Shown piece after piece: positions 24,470-32,060 of a DNA stretch of 64,000 nt. Position numbers and translations under genes: made by a program. Numbering within the stretch: position 1 is the first letter of the stretch; the number at the start of each line of letters is the position of its first letter. The notes below the pieces were generated by a model, which did not search any database, was not told the origin of the DNA, and saw only the letters and a program-made list of their open reading frames with translations. The DNA comes from Reyranella sp. (GTDB taxonomy: Bacteria; Pseudomonadota; Alphaproteobacteria; Reyranellales; Reyranellaceae), in NCBI RefSeq assembly GCF_017305915.1, contig NZ_JAFKJN010000018.1, positions 124,001 to 188,000 of the forward strand, in the 5' to 3' direction.

Positions 24470-24916
24470 ATGAGTACGCGTACCCCCTACCGGCGTTCCT
24501 GGACACCTGAAGAGCGCCTCACCCACTACACACGCCGCGACCCGCTCTCCGGCTGCCTGATCTGGCAGGGCAAGCCTGACCGCGAGGGCTACGGCCGCGT
24601 CTGCATGAGGCCCGGCGGCAAGCAGCTCGCGCACCGCTTCGCCTGGAGAGTCCGCCACGGCCCGATCCCCGAAGGCGCCATCGTCTGCCATCGCTGCGAC
24701 GAGCGGCGCTGCGTCAACCCCGACCATCTCTTCCTCGGCACGCACGCGATCAACGGCGCCGACCGCAAGGCCAAGATGAAGGCGCGGGCGACCCCGCCTG
24801 CCCCGCCGACCGCCGGCGAGGATCGGGCGCAGATCCGCATCGTCTATCGCGGGCTCGAGATGGTGGGCGAAGTGGCGATCCGGCCGCTGCTCGGCCTCGG
24901 CCGCGGAGAGAGCTGA
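24470..24916 (+). CDS. HNH endonuclease-like protein 1
   Basis: 148 residues. The core is a zinc-containing HNH motif: AHRFAWRVRHGPIPEG followed by CHRCDERRCVNPDHLFLGT, the signature of phage-type and homing-type HNH nucleases. The N-terminal part (SWTPEERLTHYTRRDPLSGC) is shared with the next gene. The C-terminus ends RGLEMVGEVAIRPL. The stop TGA overlaps the ATG of the next HNH gene by one base. Such proteins nick or cut DNA and often occur as selfish elements; a housekeeping role is unknown. Confidence 0.82.
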   Translation: MSTRTPYRRSWTPEERLTHYTRRDPLSGCLIWQGKPDREGYGRVCMRPGGKQLAHRFAWRVRHGPIPEGAIVCHRCDERRCVNPDHLFLGTHAINGADRKAKMKARATPPAPPTAGEDRAQIRIVYRGLEMVGEVAIRPLLGLGRGES

Positions 24917-25539
24917 TGCCGTCGCGCTGCCGTCCGCACTGGACGATCGCCGAGCGGATCGCCCATCTCAGCCGCCGCGATCCGCTCTCGGGCTGCTGGC
25001 TCTGGCAGGCCGCGACGATGCCGCGCGGCTATGGCGTGGTGAACTGGCGCGACAGACTGTGGCTCGCCCATCGCCTGTCGTGGATCGGCTCGAACGGGCC
25101 GATCCCCACGGGCAGCATGGTCTGCCACCGCTGCGACGAGCGGCGCTGCGTGAACCCCGATCACCTCTTCCTCGGCACCCGGCAGGTCAACATGGACGAC
25201 CTCAAGGCCAAACGGCTGCGGCGCAGCGCGGCGGCCGACAGCGGACGCCTGCACATCTTCATTCGCGGACTGGAGCTGGTCGGCGATGTCACCTGGGAGA
25301 ACGATCATGAGCAAAACGATTCGAGCAAGCGCGCAGAAACCCGACGATGCGTACCTGCAGGTCGTGCGGCGCATCTCGACGTGCGTGGAACAGCAGATCC
25401 TGAGCCGCATCCGCGACTATCTCGGGCGCGGCCGGCCGCTGGCCGGCCTGCCGGCGCAGTCGCTCGAGGCGCAATGGATCGCGGCGTATCTCGAGGTCCA
25501 CGCGCTGGACGACGCCAGCCGCGAGGACGAGCTGCGTGA
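24916..25539 (+). CDS. HNH endonuclease-like protein 2, reads into the next gene
   Basis: Residues 1-132 are a close paralogue of the preceding protein: RRDPLSGCWLWQ, AHRLSWIGSNGPIPTG, CHRCDERRCVNPDHLFLGT and RGLELVGDVTWEND. After that the frame continues 75 more residues (Arg/Pro/Ala-rich) across the start of the next gene until a stop at 25537-25539. The tail is the out-of-frame reading of that gene, so the original stop near 25310 has probably been lost. The overlap of 233 bases is far larger than elsewhere in this operon. Confidence 0.75.
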   Translation: MPSRCRPHWTIAERIAHLSRRDPLSGCWLWQAATMPRGYGVVNWRDRLWLAHRLSWIGSNGPIPTGSMVCHRCDERRCVNPDHLFLGTRQVNMDDLKAKRLRRSAAADSGRLHIFIRGLELVGDVTWENDHEQNDSSKRAETRRCVPAGRAAHLDVRGTADPEPHPRLSRARPAAGRPAGAVARGAMDRGVSRGPRAGRRQPRGRAA

Positions 25540-25753
25540 TCTCGGCACCGAATTCGACCTGCGCGGCCTCACGCCGCCATGGTCCCTGGTCGTGCCGGAG
25601 CTCGCCCGGTTCACCGAGCGCTTCGGCAAGGCGCTGCGCCGGCGCAAGCCCGATCCGGCGCTCGTCGAGCGGGCCGAGGCGGAACTGGAGGCGGTGTGCG
25701 ACCGGCTGATCGAGGACCGGCGGGCGGCATCGATATCGGGAGAACGAGCATGA
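25307..25753 (+). CDS. Small soluble protein of unknown function, paralogue of the next gene
   Basis: 148 residues starting MSKTIRASAQKPDDAYLQVV, with GGGAGAAC upstream of the ATG. It is charged and mostly helical. A segment TEFDLRGLTPPWSLVVPELARF is matched by CEFELRGLETPLHRVAAEFALF in the next protein, and both end in a charged helix. No family is recognised. The stop overlaps the next start as ATGA. Its 5' part lies inside the extended tail of HNH 2 in another frame. Confidence 0.65.
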   Translation: MSKTIRASAQKPDDAYLQVVRRISTCVEQQILSRIRDYLGRGRPLAGLPAQSLEAQWIAAYLEVHALDDASREDELRDLGTEFDLRGLTPPWSLVVPELARFTERFGKALRRRKPDPALVERAEAELEAVCDRLIEDRRAASISGERA

Positions 25754-26130
25754 GCGGCATGAGCGTGAAGCAACTGGCCGAGGCCTACATCGCCGAAAAG
25801 GCGATGGAACGCACGCAACGCTACCTGGCCGACGGACGGCAATTCGCGAGCTGCAACGATCACGACCTGGAGCAAATCTTCATCACGGAGTATCGCGGCC
25901 TCGTCCTGCTCGACGATGATCGCCGCTGGGACGCGGTCGTGGATCTCCAGTGCGAATTCGAGCTGCGCGGCCTCGAGACCCCGCTCCACCGTGTCGCGGC
26001 GGAATTCGCCCTGTTCAAGGAACGGCTCGAGCGGCTCCAGCGCGTCGGCGTCTGCGATCCCGTGGCGTGGCAGGAGGTCCGGACCGAACTGGCGGACCTG
26101 CGCCGGCGGCTGGCCCGGCCGAAGAACTAG
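25750..26130 (+). CDS. Small soluble protein of unknown function, paralogue of the previous gene
   Basis: 126 residues starting MSGMSVKQLAEAYIAEKAME. It shares the EF(D/E)LRGL-x-TP motif and the C-terminal helix with the protein at 25307-25753. The start is fixed by the ATGA overlap with that gene. No known domain. The tandem pair downstream of the tandem HNH pair suggests joint duplication or a functional link; both are inference. Confidence 0.65.
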   Translation: MSGMSVKQLAEAYIAEKAMERTQRYLADGRQFASCNDHDLEQIFITEYRGLVLLDDDRRWDAVVDLQCEFELRGLETPLHRVAAEFALFKERLERLQRVGVCDPVAWQEVRTELADLRRRLARPKN

Positions 26131-26191
26131 GCCCGACCGTATTGCCGATCACACGCCAAGTGTGCGAGCGTCCTGCCGGGGATTGGGGAAC

Positions 26192-26710
26192 ATGCTTTTC
26201 ACACTGCACCTGGCCGCCGTGGGGCTGGCCGCGCTGGCGCTGTGGCTGACACGCCACGAGCTTGCCGAAACTGCCGCGACGCGCCTGGACTGGGCGCTGC
26301 CCGCGGCGCTCGCCGTCGTCGTCGCGGCGATCCTGCTCGGCGTGTCGCCGGGCAAGCGCATCGCGTTCTGGGTGGTCACGGTCGGCACCGGCCTGGCGCT
26401 CGGCGGGGTCGCCGGATTGCTGCTGGGCACCCTGCACCACCTCGAACGGGACACCGGGCACGACCTGCTGCGCATACGACGCACCTGGGACGGCGCCGCT
26501 GCGGCCGGCTTGCTGCTGCTTCTCGCGTCGACCCGCTTCGTGACGACGGACCTGCTCGGGCGGCATTCGGCCGGCTTCGGCGTGCTGGGCGCCCTGGCGG
26601 CGCTCCTGGCCGCCTATCTGTCGGCCCGACTTGTCACGGTGAAGGTCGCTGCCAGATGGCGCGCGGCCTACGCCAACATGGCACGCGGCGAGAAGCGGAA
26701 TCCAAACTAA
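26192..26710 (+). CDS. Small integral membrane protein, paralogue of 23795-24319
   Basis: 172 residues with the same hydrophobic pattern as the protein at 23795-24319, including RTWDGAAAAGLLLLLAS, ASTRFVTTDLLGRHSAGFG and LGALAALLAAY. GGGGAAC precedes the ATG. The pair brackets the HNH genes. No family recognised; the function is unknown. Confidence 0.7.
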   Translation: MLFTLHLAAVGLAALALWLTRHELAETAATRLDWALPAALAVVVAAILLGVSPGKRIAFWVVTVGTGLALGGVAGLLLGTLHHLERDTGHDLLRIRRTWDGAAAAGLLLLLASTRFVTTDLLGRHSAGFGVLGALAALLAAYLSARLVTVKVAARWRAAYANMARGEKRNPN

Positions 26711-26750
26711 AGGGTCTTGGGCAAGCGGTGGCGATTGCCTCATAAACGCA

Positions 26751-28079
26751 TCACCGAACGGAGCCACTCGTGAAGTCGCCGTCTGGAACGCCGAGGCGGC
26801 GCAGCACGCCGGCGATCCGAGCGCGCTGCGCGGCGACGGTCTCGCTGCCGTCGACGAAATTCCTGCGCCAGCTCGCGATGGTTATTGCGGGTTTGTTCGA
26901 GAGATACCCGACAAGGAGGGAACGGGCCTCATCCTCTCGCCCAAGATCGGCGAGGGCCACGGCCCGCCAGACCGCGACGAAACGGCGATACGCGGGGCTC
27001 GCCTCCTCGGATTTCTGAAACCACCTCAGCGCGGTTTCGCCGTCGCTGGCGTGGACGGCGGCCATGCCGGCCTGAAAATACCAGATGTAGATCGCGGGCT
27101 CTTGCGGCCTGAGATGCATCGCGATCTCCAGCTCCCTGATCGCTCCTGCACTGTCGCCGGCTTCGAGCCGGGAACGCCCCAACTCTGAGCGAACCCACGC
27201 CCTGTTCGGAGCCAGCCGCAGTGCTTGCTCAAGCTCGGCAATCGCCTGCTCCGGCTTACCGCGCACACGCCAGATGGTGCCCATCATCTGATGGGCGTCC
27301 GGGTGGTCGGGATCGATCTTCAGCGCGTGGTCGAGGGCGGTTTCGGCCTGGGCGAGCCGGACGGAGCGATCCTGGGATGGTACCCATCCCTCGGTCAGGT
27401 CGTTCACGAGCACGCGCGCATAGCCTATGAGGGCCAGAACATTGTCGGGATCGAGGTCCAGGGCCTTGTCGAAAAGCGTGAGCGCCTCTCTGTTGTCATT
27501 GGAGGTGCGTCTGTCTGCGAGCGCCGTGCCGAGGATCGCGTAATGCGCGGCATTGGCGTTGGGCGCCCGCTCTTTTACCTGGACAATCGTGCCTGCAGAC
27601 ACGGCGATGAGGATGACCGCCGCCGTGGCGGTCAGGGCCGGGCGGCGCCATAGTTCCCCGATTGCCGCACGCGAGGACGAAACGCGGATTGGGCTTTCGG
27701 ACGCTTCCGTCTTCGGATGCGCCGGCTCGACGTCTGCCTTGAAAACGTCTGCCTTGAAAACGTCGGCCTTGAATTCGTAGCCTGCCCCCGGAACGGTCCG
27801 GATCATCCAGCGCGCATCGGTACCCAGCGCTTTCCGGATTTCCTTGACGCACTGCACAATCGATCCATCCGGATCGGCCGGCGGCGACGCCCATACCGCC
27901 TCCACCAGCTCCCCCTTGGAGACGACGCGACCGCTGTGCTCTGCCATGTAGCGCAGCGTATCGAACGCTTGGCGCCTGAGCGGCACCTGGCGCCCCTCGT
28001 GCAGGAGAACGCTGCGCGAAAGATCGAGGACGAACGATCCAAAGCGCAATTGGCGAAAATTCTGGTCGGTCGTGGACAT
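26751..28079 (-). CDS. CadC/ToxR-like transmembrane regulator with TPR repeats
   Basis: 442 residues. Residues 10-105 are an OmpR/PhoB-type winged-helix DNA-binding domain (LRRQAFDTLRYMAEHSGRVV, then IVQCVKEIRKALGTD and TVPGAGYEF). A linker with three FKADV repeats follows, then one membrane helix at about 148-170 (LTATAAVILIAVSAGTIV) and a C-terminal region of tetratricopeptide repeats (ALDLDPDNVLALIGYARVL, KIDPDHPDAHQMMGTIWRV). The topology is that of one-component membrane-integrated activators: cytoplasmic DNA binding, periplasmic TPR sensor. The likely targets, the divergent genes from 28251, are an inference from position. Confidence 0.85.
   Translation of the reverse strand: MSTTDQNFRQLRFGSFVLDLSRSVLLHEGRQVPLRRQAFDTLRYMAEHSGRVVSKGELVEAVWASPPADPDGSIVQCVKEIRKALGTDARWMIRTVPGAGYEFKADVFKADVFKADVEPAHPKTEASESPIRVSSSRAAIGELWRRPALTATAAVILIAVSAGTIVQVKERAPNANAAHYAILGTALADRRTSNDNREALTLFDKALDLDPDNVLALIGYARVLVNDLTEGWVPSQDRSVRLAQAETALDHALKIDPDHPDAHQMMGTIWRVRGKPEQAIAELEQALRLAPNRAWVRSELGRSRLEAGDSAGAIRELEIAMHLRPQEPAIYIWYFQAGMAAVHASDGETALRWFQKSEEASPAYRRFVAVWRAVALADLGREDEARSLLVGYLSNKPAITIASWRRNFVDGSETVAAQRARIAGVLRRLGVPDGDFTSGSVR
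27721..27778. repeat. 15-bp tandem coding repeat (FKADV)
   Basis: Three consecutive copies of a near-identical 15-base unit (cgtctgccttgaaaa on plus) encode FKADV FKADV FKADV in the linker between the DNA-binding domain and the membrane helix of the CadC-like regulator. Copy-number change would alter linker length without breaking the frame. Confidence 0.75.
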
Positions 28080-28250
28080 TTCAAAAGGCTGGCGCGACGA
28101 GCCCCGGAGAAGTGATTTCGCCTGATTTCATATCTCTTCACTCCGCATCAGGACAGCTTGGCGCTAGCAACGTGCATGCAGGACGGTCAGCACCTCGAGA
28201 AGTGGAACCGCGGTGGAGCCGAGCATAGGGATACGGGAGGGGGAGAGGCA

Positions 28251-29027
28251 ATGCGGCGTACCTTGTGGGGAGCACTTCTTTTTCTGGGAATCGGCGCGGC
28301 GAGTGCCCACGCCGAATGTCCGAACGACATGCTGACGACCGTCACCGGGAAGAAAGAGTGCATCGTCATTCATACCTTCGCGCCTTCGGCTGATGGCCCT
28401 CCCAAGCTCGTGATCTTCCTTCATGGCGACCAGAGCGATGGCGGCCCGGTCGTCTACACGATCAAGGTCGCAGGCGCTGTCGCGGTGCCGCCGGGCACGA
28501 TCAAGGTGGCCGTCCTACGGCCAGGCTATGGCGACGAGCAAGGCAACAAGTCGACCGGGGAAAACTACAATCGACGTGACAGCTACACCGGGGCGAACAT
28601 CGATGAGATTGCGGCGGTCATCAACGCTTTGAAGATGCGTTACCGGCCGACGCAGACCGTCATTGTCGGCCATTCCGGCGGCGCCGCTTACGCCGGCGTG
28701 CTGATCGGCCGCCACCCCGGCATCGCCGACGGAGTCGTCCTGCTTTCATGCCCCTGCGACATCGACCGTTGGCGCCAGTCCGGCTATGCCTGGGTGCGTT
28801 CGCTGTCGCCAAACAAGTTCGTCGGCAGCGTCCCTCAGGGAACCCGGGTGCTCGCGCTGACGGGCACGAACGACATGAATACGTCGTACACGCTTGCCGA
28901 AGCCTACGTGAAGCTCTTGAAGGACCGCGGTGTCGATGCCGAGTTCCAAGCCGTCGCGGACGCAGACCACAACGGCACACTCAGCGGCAGAGTCATCGCT
29001 CCGGCGCTCGCCCGATTGCTCCAGTAG
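28251..29027 (+). CDS. Exported alpha/beta hydrolase
   Basis: 258 residues with a signal peptide (MRRTLWGALLFLGIGAASAHA). The start is supported by GGGAGGGGGAGAGGCA. Hydrolase features in order: oxyanion motif VIFLHGDQ near residue 50, nucleophile elbow GHSGG near 138-142, candidate acid Asp in TGTNDMN and His in ADADHNG near the C-terminus. Length and order fit small esterases or poly(3-hydroxyalkanoate) depolymerase-like enzymes acting in the periplasm or outside. It diverges from the CadC-like regulator, which may control it. Confidence 0.8.
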   Translation: MRRTLWGALLFLGIGAASAHAECPNDMLTTVTGKKECIVIHTFAPSADGPPKLVIFLHGDQSDGGPVVYTIKVAGAVAVPPGTIKVAVLRPGYGDEQGNKSTGENYNRRDSYTGANIDEIAAVINALKMRYRPTQTVIVGHSGGAAYAGVLIGRHPGIADGVVLLSCPCDIDRWRQSGYAWVRSLSPNKFVGSVPQGTRVLALTGTNDMNTSYTLAEAYVKLLKDRGVDAEFQAVADADHNGTLSGRVIAPALARLLQ

Positions 29028-29167
29028 GCCGGCGACCGACGTCCCGAAGAAGGAGATGCGATGCGCACCGCGTGGTCCGATTCTCATTATGCGTCGCCCT
29101 CTATTGGAGAGGCAGCGGTGCGAGGCCGAGCGCGGCAGGTTCATGTGAGTCGGGGGGAGCCAGAGAG

Positions 29168-29620
29168 ATGCCGAATATTAGATTGAAGACCATGTTTGGC
29201 GCGGCGACATTGTCCGTCGCTACATTGCTTGGCCCAACAGCGAACGCCCAATCCATTGCGGCCTGCGAACAGACCATCCAGTACAATCTGATCGCACCGC
29301 AGGCCGACGTGCCCGAGGCGTTGCGTGCTTTCTCCGGAGTGTGGACCGGTGTCTGGAACCGCCAGCTCTGCCACGTTCTGATCGTCGAACAAGTGTCCAA
29401 AGAGGGAGCCGTCACGGCGAAGTACGTCTACGGCTCAAATCCGTCGTCGAACATCAGGCCCGGGTTCAGACAATTGTCGGGCAAGATCAACGGCAACACC
29501 TTGATGCTCAGAAGAGACGACGTCTCGATGGACTACAAGCTGGTGGATCCGGCCACCCTGGCCGGCACCTATTCCCGCGCAGGCAACGGTCAGGTGACGG
29601 GAACCTTCAAGAAGCAATGA
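29168..29620 (+). CDS. Small exported protein of unknown function
   Basis: 150 residues with a signal peptide ending TANAQ (about residue 28). The mature part (FSGVWTGVWNRQLCHVLIVE, then VTAKYVYGSNP, LSGKINGNTLMLRRDD and GTYSRAGNGQVTGTF) reads as a small antiparallel beta-barrel of the lipocalin-like kind seen in many exported hypothetical proteins. It has two cysteines in the mature protein. It follows the hydrolase with a gap of 140 bases and may be co-transcribed. Confidence 0.65.
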   Translation: MPNIRLKTMFGAATLSVATLLGPTANAQSIAACEQTIQYNLIAPQADVPEALRAFSGVWTGVWNRQLCHVLIVEQVSKEGAVTAKYVYGSNPSSNIRPGFRQLSGKINGNTLMLRRDDVSMDYKLVDPATLAGTYSRAGNGQVTGTFKKQ

Positions 29621-29654
29621 CGTGCCGATCGCGGTACAGCAGGGCTTCGACCCG

Positions 29655-30777
29655 CTAAGCCGCGTCCTTGTCCTGGCCCTCCCCGACTCTCGCCGCGAGG
29701 CTCGCGGCCATGAACTCGTCGAGGTCGCCGTCGAGCACCTTCTGCGGGTCGCTGCGCTCGACGTTGGTGCGCAGGTCCTTCACCATCTGATAGGGCTGCA
29801 GGACGTAGCTCCGGATCTGGTGGCCCCAGCCGATGTCGGTCTTGCTCGCCTCGGCCTCGAGCCGCTCGGCCTCGCGCTTCTGCAGCTCGACCTCGTAGAG
29901 GCGCGCCTTCAGCATCTGCATCGCCTTGGCGCGGTTCTGGTGCTGGCTGCGCTCCTGCTGGACCGCCACCGCGATGCCGCTCGGGATGTGGGTGATGCGC
30001 ACCGCGCTGTCGGTCTTGTTGACGTGCTGGCCGCCCGCGCCCGAGGCGCGGTAGGTGTCGACGCGCAGGTCCTTGTCGGCGAGCTCGATCTCGATGTCGT
30101 CGTCGACCTCGGGATAGACCCAGACCGACGCGAACGACGTCTGCCGCCGCGCGTTGCCGTCGAACGGGCTGATGCGCACCAGCCGGTGGACGCCCGATTC
30201 GGTCTTCAGCCAGCCATAGGCGTTCGGGCCCTCGACCTTGTAGGCGCAGCTCTTGATGCCCGCCTCCTCACCCGCGCTCTCCTCGAGCCAGGAGACCTTG
30301 TAGCCGCGCCGCTCGGCCCAGCGCGTGTACATGCGCGCCAGCATCTCGGCCCAGTCCTGGGCCTCGGTGCCGCCGGCGCCGGCGTTGATCTCGATGTAGG
30401 CGTTGTTGCCGTCGGCCTCACCCGACAGCAGCGTCTCGAGCCGTGCCGCCCGGGCCTCGGTGCGCGCTTCACCCAGCGCACGCTCCGCGTCGGCGATCAT
30501 CGCCTCGTCCTTCTCGGCCTCGGCCATCTCGATCAGCCCGGCATTGTCGTCGATCGCGGCGCGCAGGCGCTTGATGGTGGCGATGGCCGATTCCAGCCGC
30601 TGCCGTTCCTTCATGACGGCCTGGGCTTCCTTCTGGTCGTTCCACAGCGCCGGGTCCTCGGCGCGCGCGTTCAGCTCGTCGAGACGGACGACCGCACGGT
30701 CGTAGTCAAAGACGCCTCCTGAGGAGCTCCAGCGACTCCTCGATCTCGGTCACCATGGCCTGGGCTTCAGCGCGCAT
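29655..30777 (-). CDS. prfB: Peptide chain release factor 2, with programmed +1 frameshift
   Basis: RF2 recognises UAA and UGA and triggers peptide release. The first 23 codons run from the ATG at 30775-30777 to CTT at 30709-30711, then an in-frame TGA; a +1 shift at CTTTGAC continues in the long frame ending at 29655. Total length is about 373 residues, normal for RF2. The SPF tripeptide (RISPFDGNARR) that reads the stop codon and the GGQ catalytic motif (SGAGGQHVNKTDSAV) are both present. Reading only the long open frame from 30614 would wrongly remove about 54 residues of domain 1. Confidence 0.95.
30705..30720 (-). promoter_or_regulatory. prfB autoregulatory +1 frameshift site
   Basis: On the minus strand AGGAGG-cgt-CTT-TGA-C: a Shine-Dalgarno-like AGGAGG three bases before the CTT slippery codon, followed by the in-frame stop TGA and C. 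This is the known RF2 self-regulation signal: low RF2 favours slippage and more RF2. Confidence 0.95.
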
Positions 30778-30852
30778 CCGAAAAGCACTCCTGAGCGGAC
30801 CTGGAGGTCCGCGGTCCGGAAGACGGTGTAAATAGCGTCGCAGCCGGCGCCG

Positions 30853-31974
30853 TCAAGGCACGAGCTGCGCCCGCTTCAGCGCGCCGGCGATCTCGTTGGC
30901 GATCAGCAGGTATCCCCGCCAGCTGGGATGCCACTGGCCATAGACCGAATCGCGCCCGCCCGCCCGAACGGCCGCGTCGAACGCGGCGTAGGTGTCGAGC
31001 GTCCGCAGGCCTGCCTTCGCGGCACAGTCCAGCACCACGCCGGCGACGCGGCGCTCCTCGGCGGCCGATGCGGGCACGTCCCAGGCCGCGGGCAAGTACT
31101 GCGCCACCACCAGCGTCGGCACGCCCAGCGCCGCGAGCCGCCGCATCAGCGGACAGGCGAGGCGCTCGCCCTCGCCCGGCCGCAGGGCGCGCGCGACGTC
31201 GGTGTGCCATGCGTCGCGCAGCCGCAGCCGGTCGAGCACGGTGTCGAGCAGCACCGACCAGCCGAACGCCGCCTGCAGCGGCGACAGCGTCTCGCGCGGA
31301 TCGGGCGTCATCGGCACCGGCACGTTGCGCAGCCGGAGCTCCGATCCGACGCGCTGGAAGTAGGGTTTCTCGCGGCCCCACTGGCGGCTCATCTCGGCCC
31401 GCCGCACGTCGTCGGCGATGAAGCCGACGACCAGTACGGCCGGCTTCAGTTGCTTCGCCAACTGCTCGGTGAGCAGCACGGTCTGGTCGAGGCCGTAGGC
31501 GCCGACGCCGGCGTTGATCGTGCGCCAGCCCAGGATGGTCTGCAGCCGCGCCGGCCAGGCTTCCGCGTCGGCGACCTCGTCGCCCTTGGTGTAGGAATCG
31601 CCGGTCGCCAGGATCGGCGGATCCTGCACGGCCCCTGCCGCCAGCCGCGGCATGGTGCGGAAGCCCTGCGAATCGTAATTGAGCACCCACGACTGGTAGT
31701 CGGGCCGGTTCGCGAAGCCGAACGCGGGATCGTAGCGGTAGGCCGAATCGCGCTCGGCATTCTTCTGGTTCCGCGCCTCGAGCCGCGCCTCGAGCACGAG
31801 GTTCGGCCAATGCGGCAGCGCCTGACGCCCCTGCGGCAGGCGGCAGCCGATCTCCAGCAGCAGCAGGCCGGCGACGATCGAGGCCAGCACGAGGGCGAGC
31901 GCTCCGAGCCAGCGGATCGCTCGACGGGATCTCGCAACGGAAACCCGTTGCGAATCAATCGTATCGTAGGGCAC
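30853..31974 (-). CDS. Membrane-anchored SGNH/GDSL-type hydrolase
   Basis: 373 residues from a GTG start. One N-terminal membrane segment (LGALALVLASIVAGLLLLEI, about 23-43) anchors a periplasmic SGNH-fold domain. Block I contains the nucleophile Ser in ATGDSYTKGDE, block II the Gly in NAGVGAYGLDQ, block III ADDVRR (Asp in place of the usual Asn), and block V the catalytic His in GQWHPSW. Possible activities are acyl-ester hydrolysis or acetyl transfer on cell-envelope sugars; the substrate is unknown. It sits between mrcA and prfB on the same strand. Confidence 0.78.
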   Translation of the reverse strand: MPYDTIDSQRVSVARSRRAIRWLGALALVLASIVAGLLLLEIGCRLPQGRQALPHWPNLVLEARLEARNQKNAERDSAYRYDPAFGFANRPDYQSWVLNYDSQGFRTMPRLAAGAVQDPPILATGDSYTKGDEVADAEAWPARLQTILGWRTINAGVGAYGLDQTVLLTEQLAKQLKPAVLVVGFIADDVRRAEMSRQWGREKPYFQRVGSELRLRNVPVPMTPDPRETLSPLQAAFGWSVLLDTVLDRLRLRDAWHTDVARALRPGEGERLACPLMRRLAALGVPTLVVAQYLPAAWDVPASAAEERRVAGVVLDCAAKAGLRTLDTYAAFDAAVRAGGRDSVYGQWHPSWRGYLLIANEIAGALKRAQLVP

Positions 31975-32030
31975 GGTCCCGGTCTCACTCAGCGACGCAA
32001 CCTATCGCAGAGGATTCGCCGACGTCACCA

Positions 32031-32049
32031 CCTCTCCGCAAGGGAGAGG
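32031..32049. other. Short hairpin downstream of mrcA
   Basis: CCTCTCC-gcaag-GGAGAGG, a 7-bp stem just after the mrcA stop. There is no T-run on either side, so it is either a weak terminator or a fragment of a dispersed repeat. Confidence 0.35.
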
Positions 32050-32060
32050 ATCAAAGGCTG

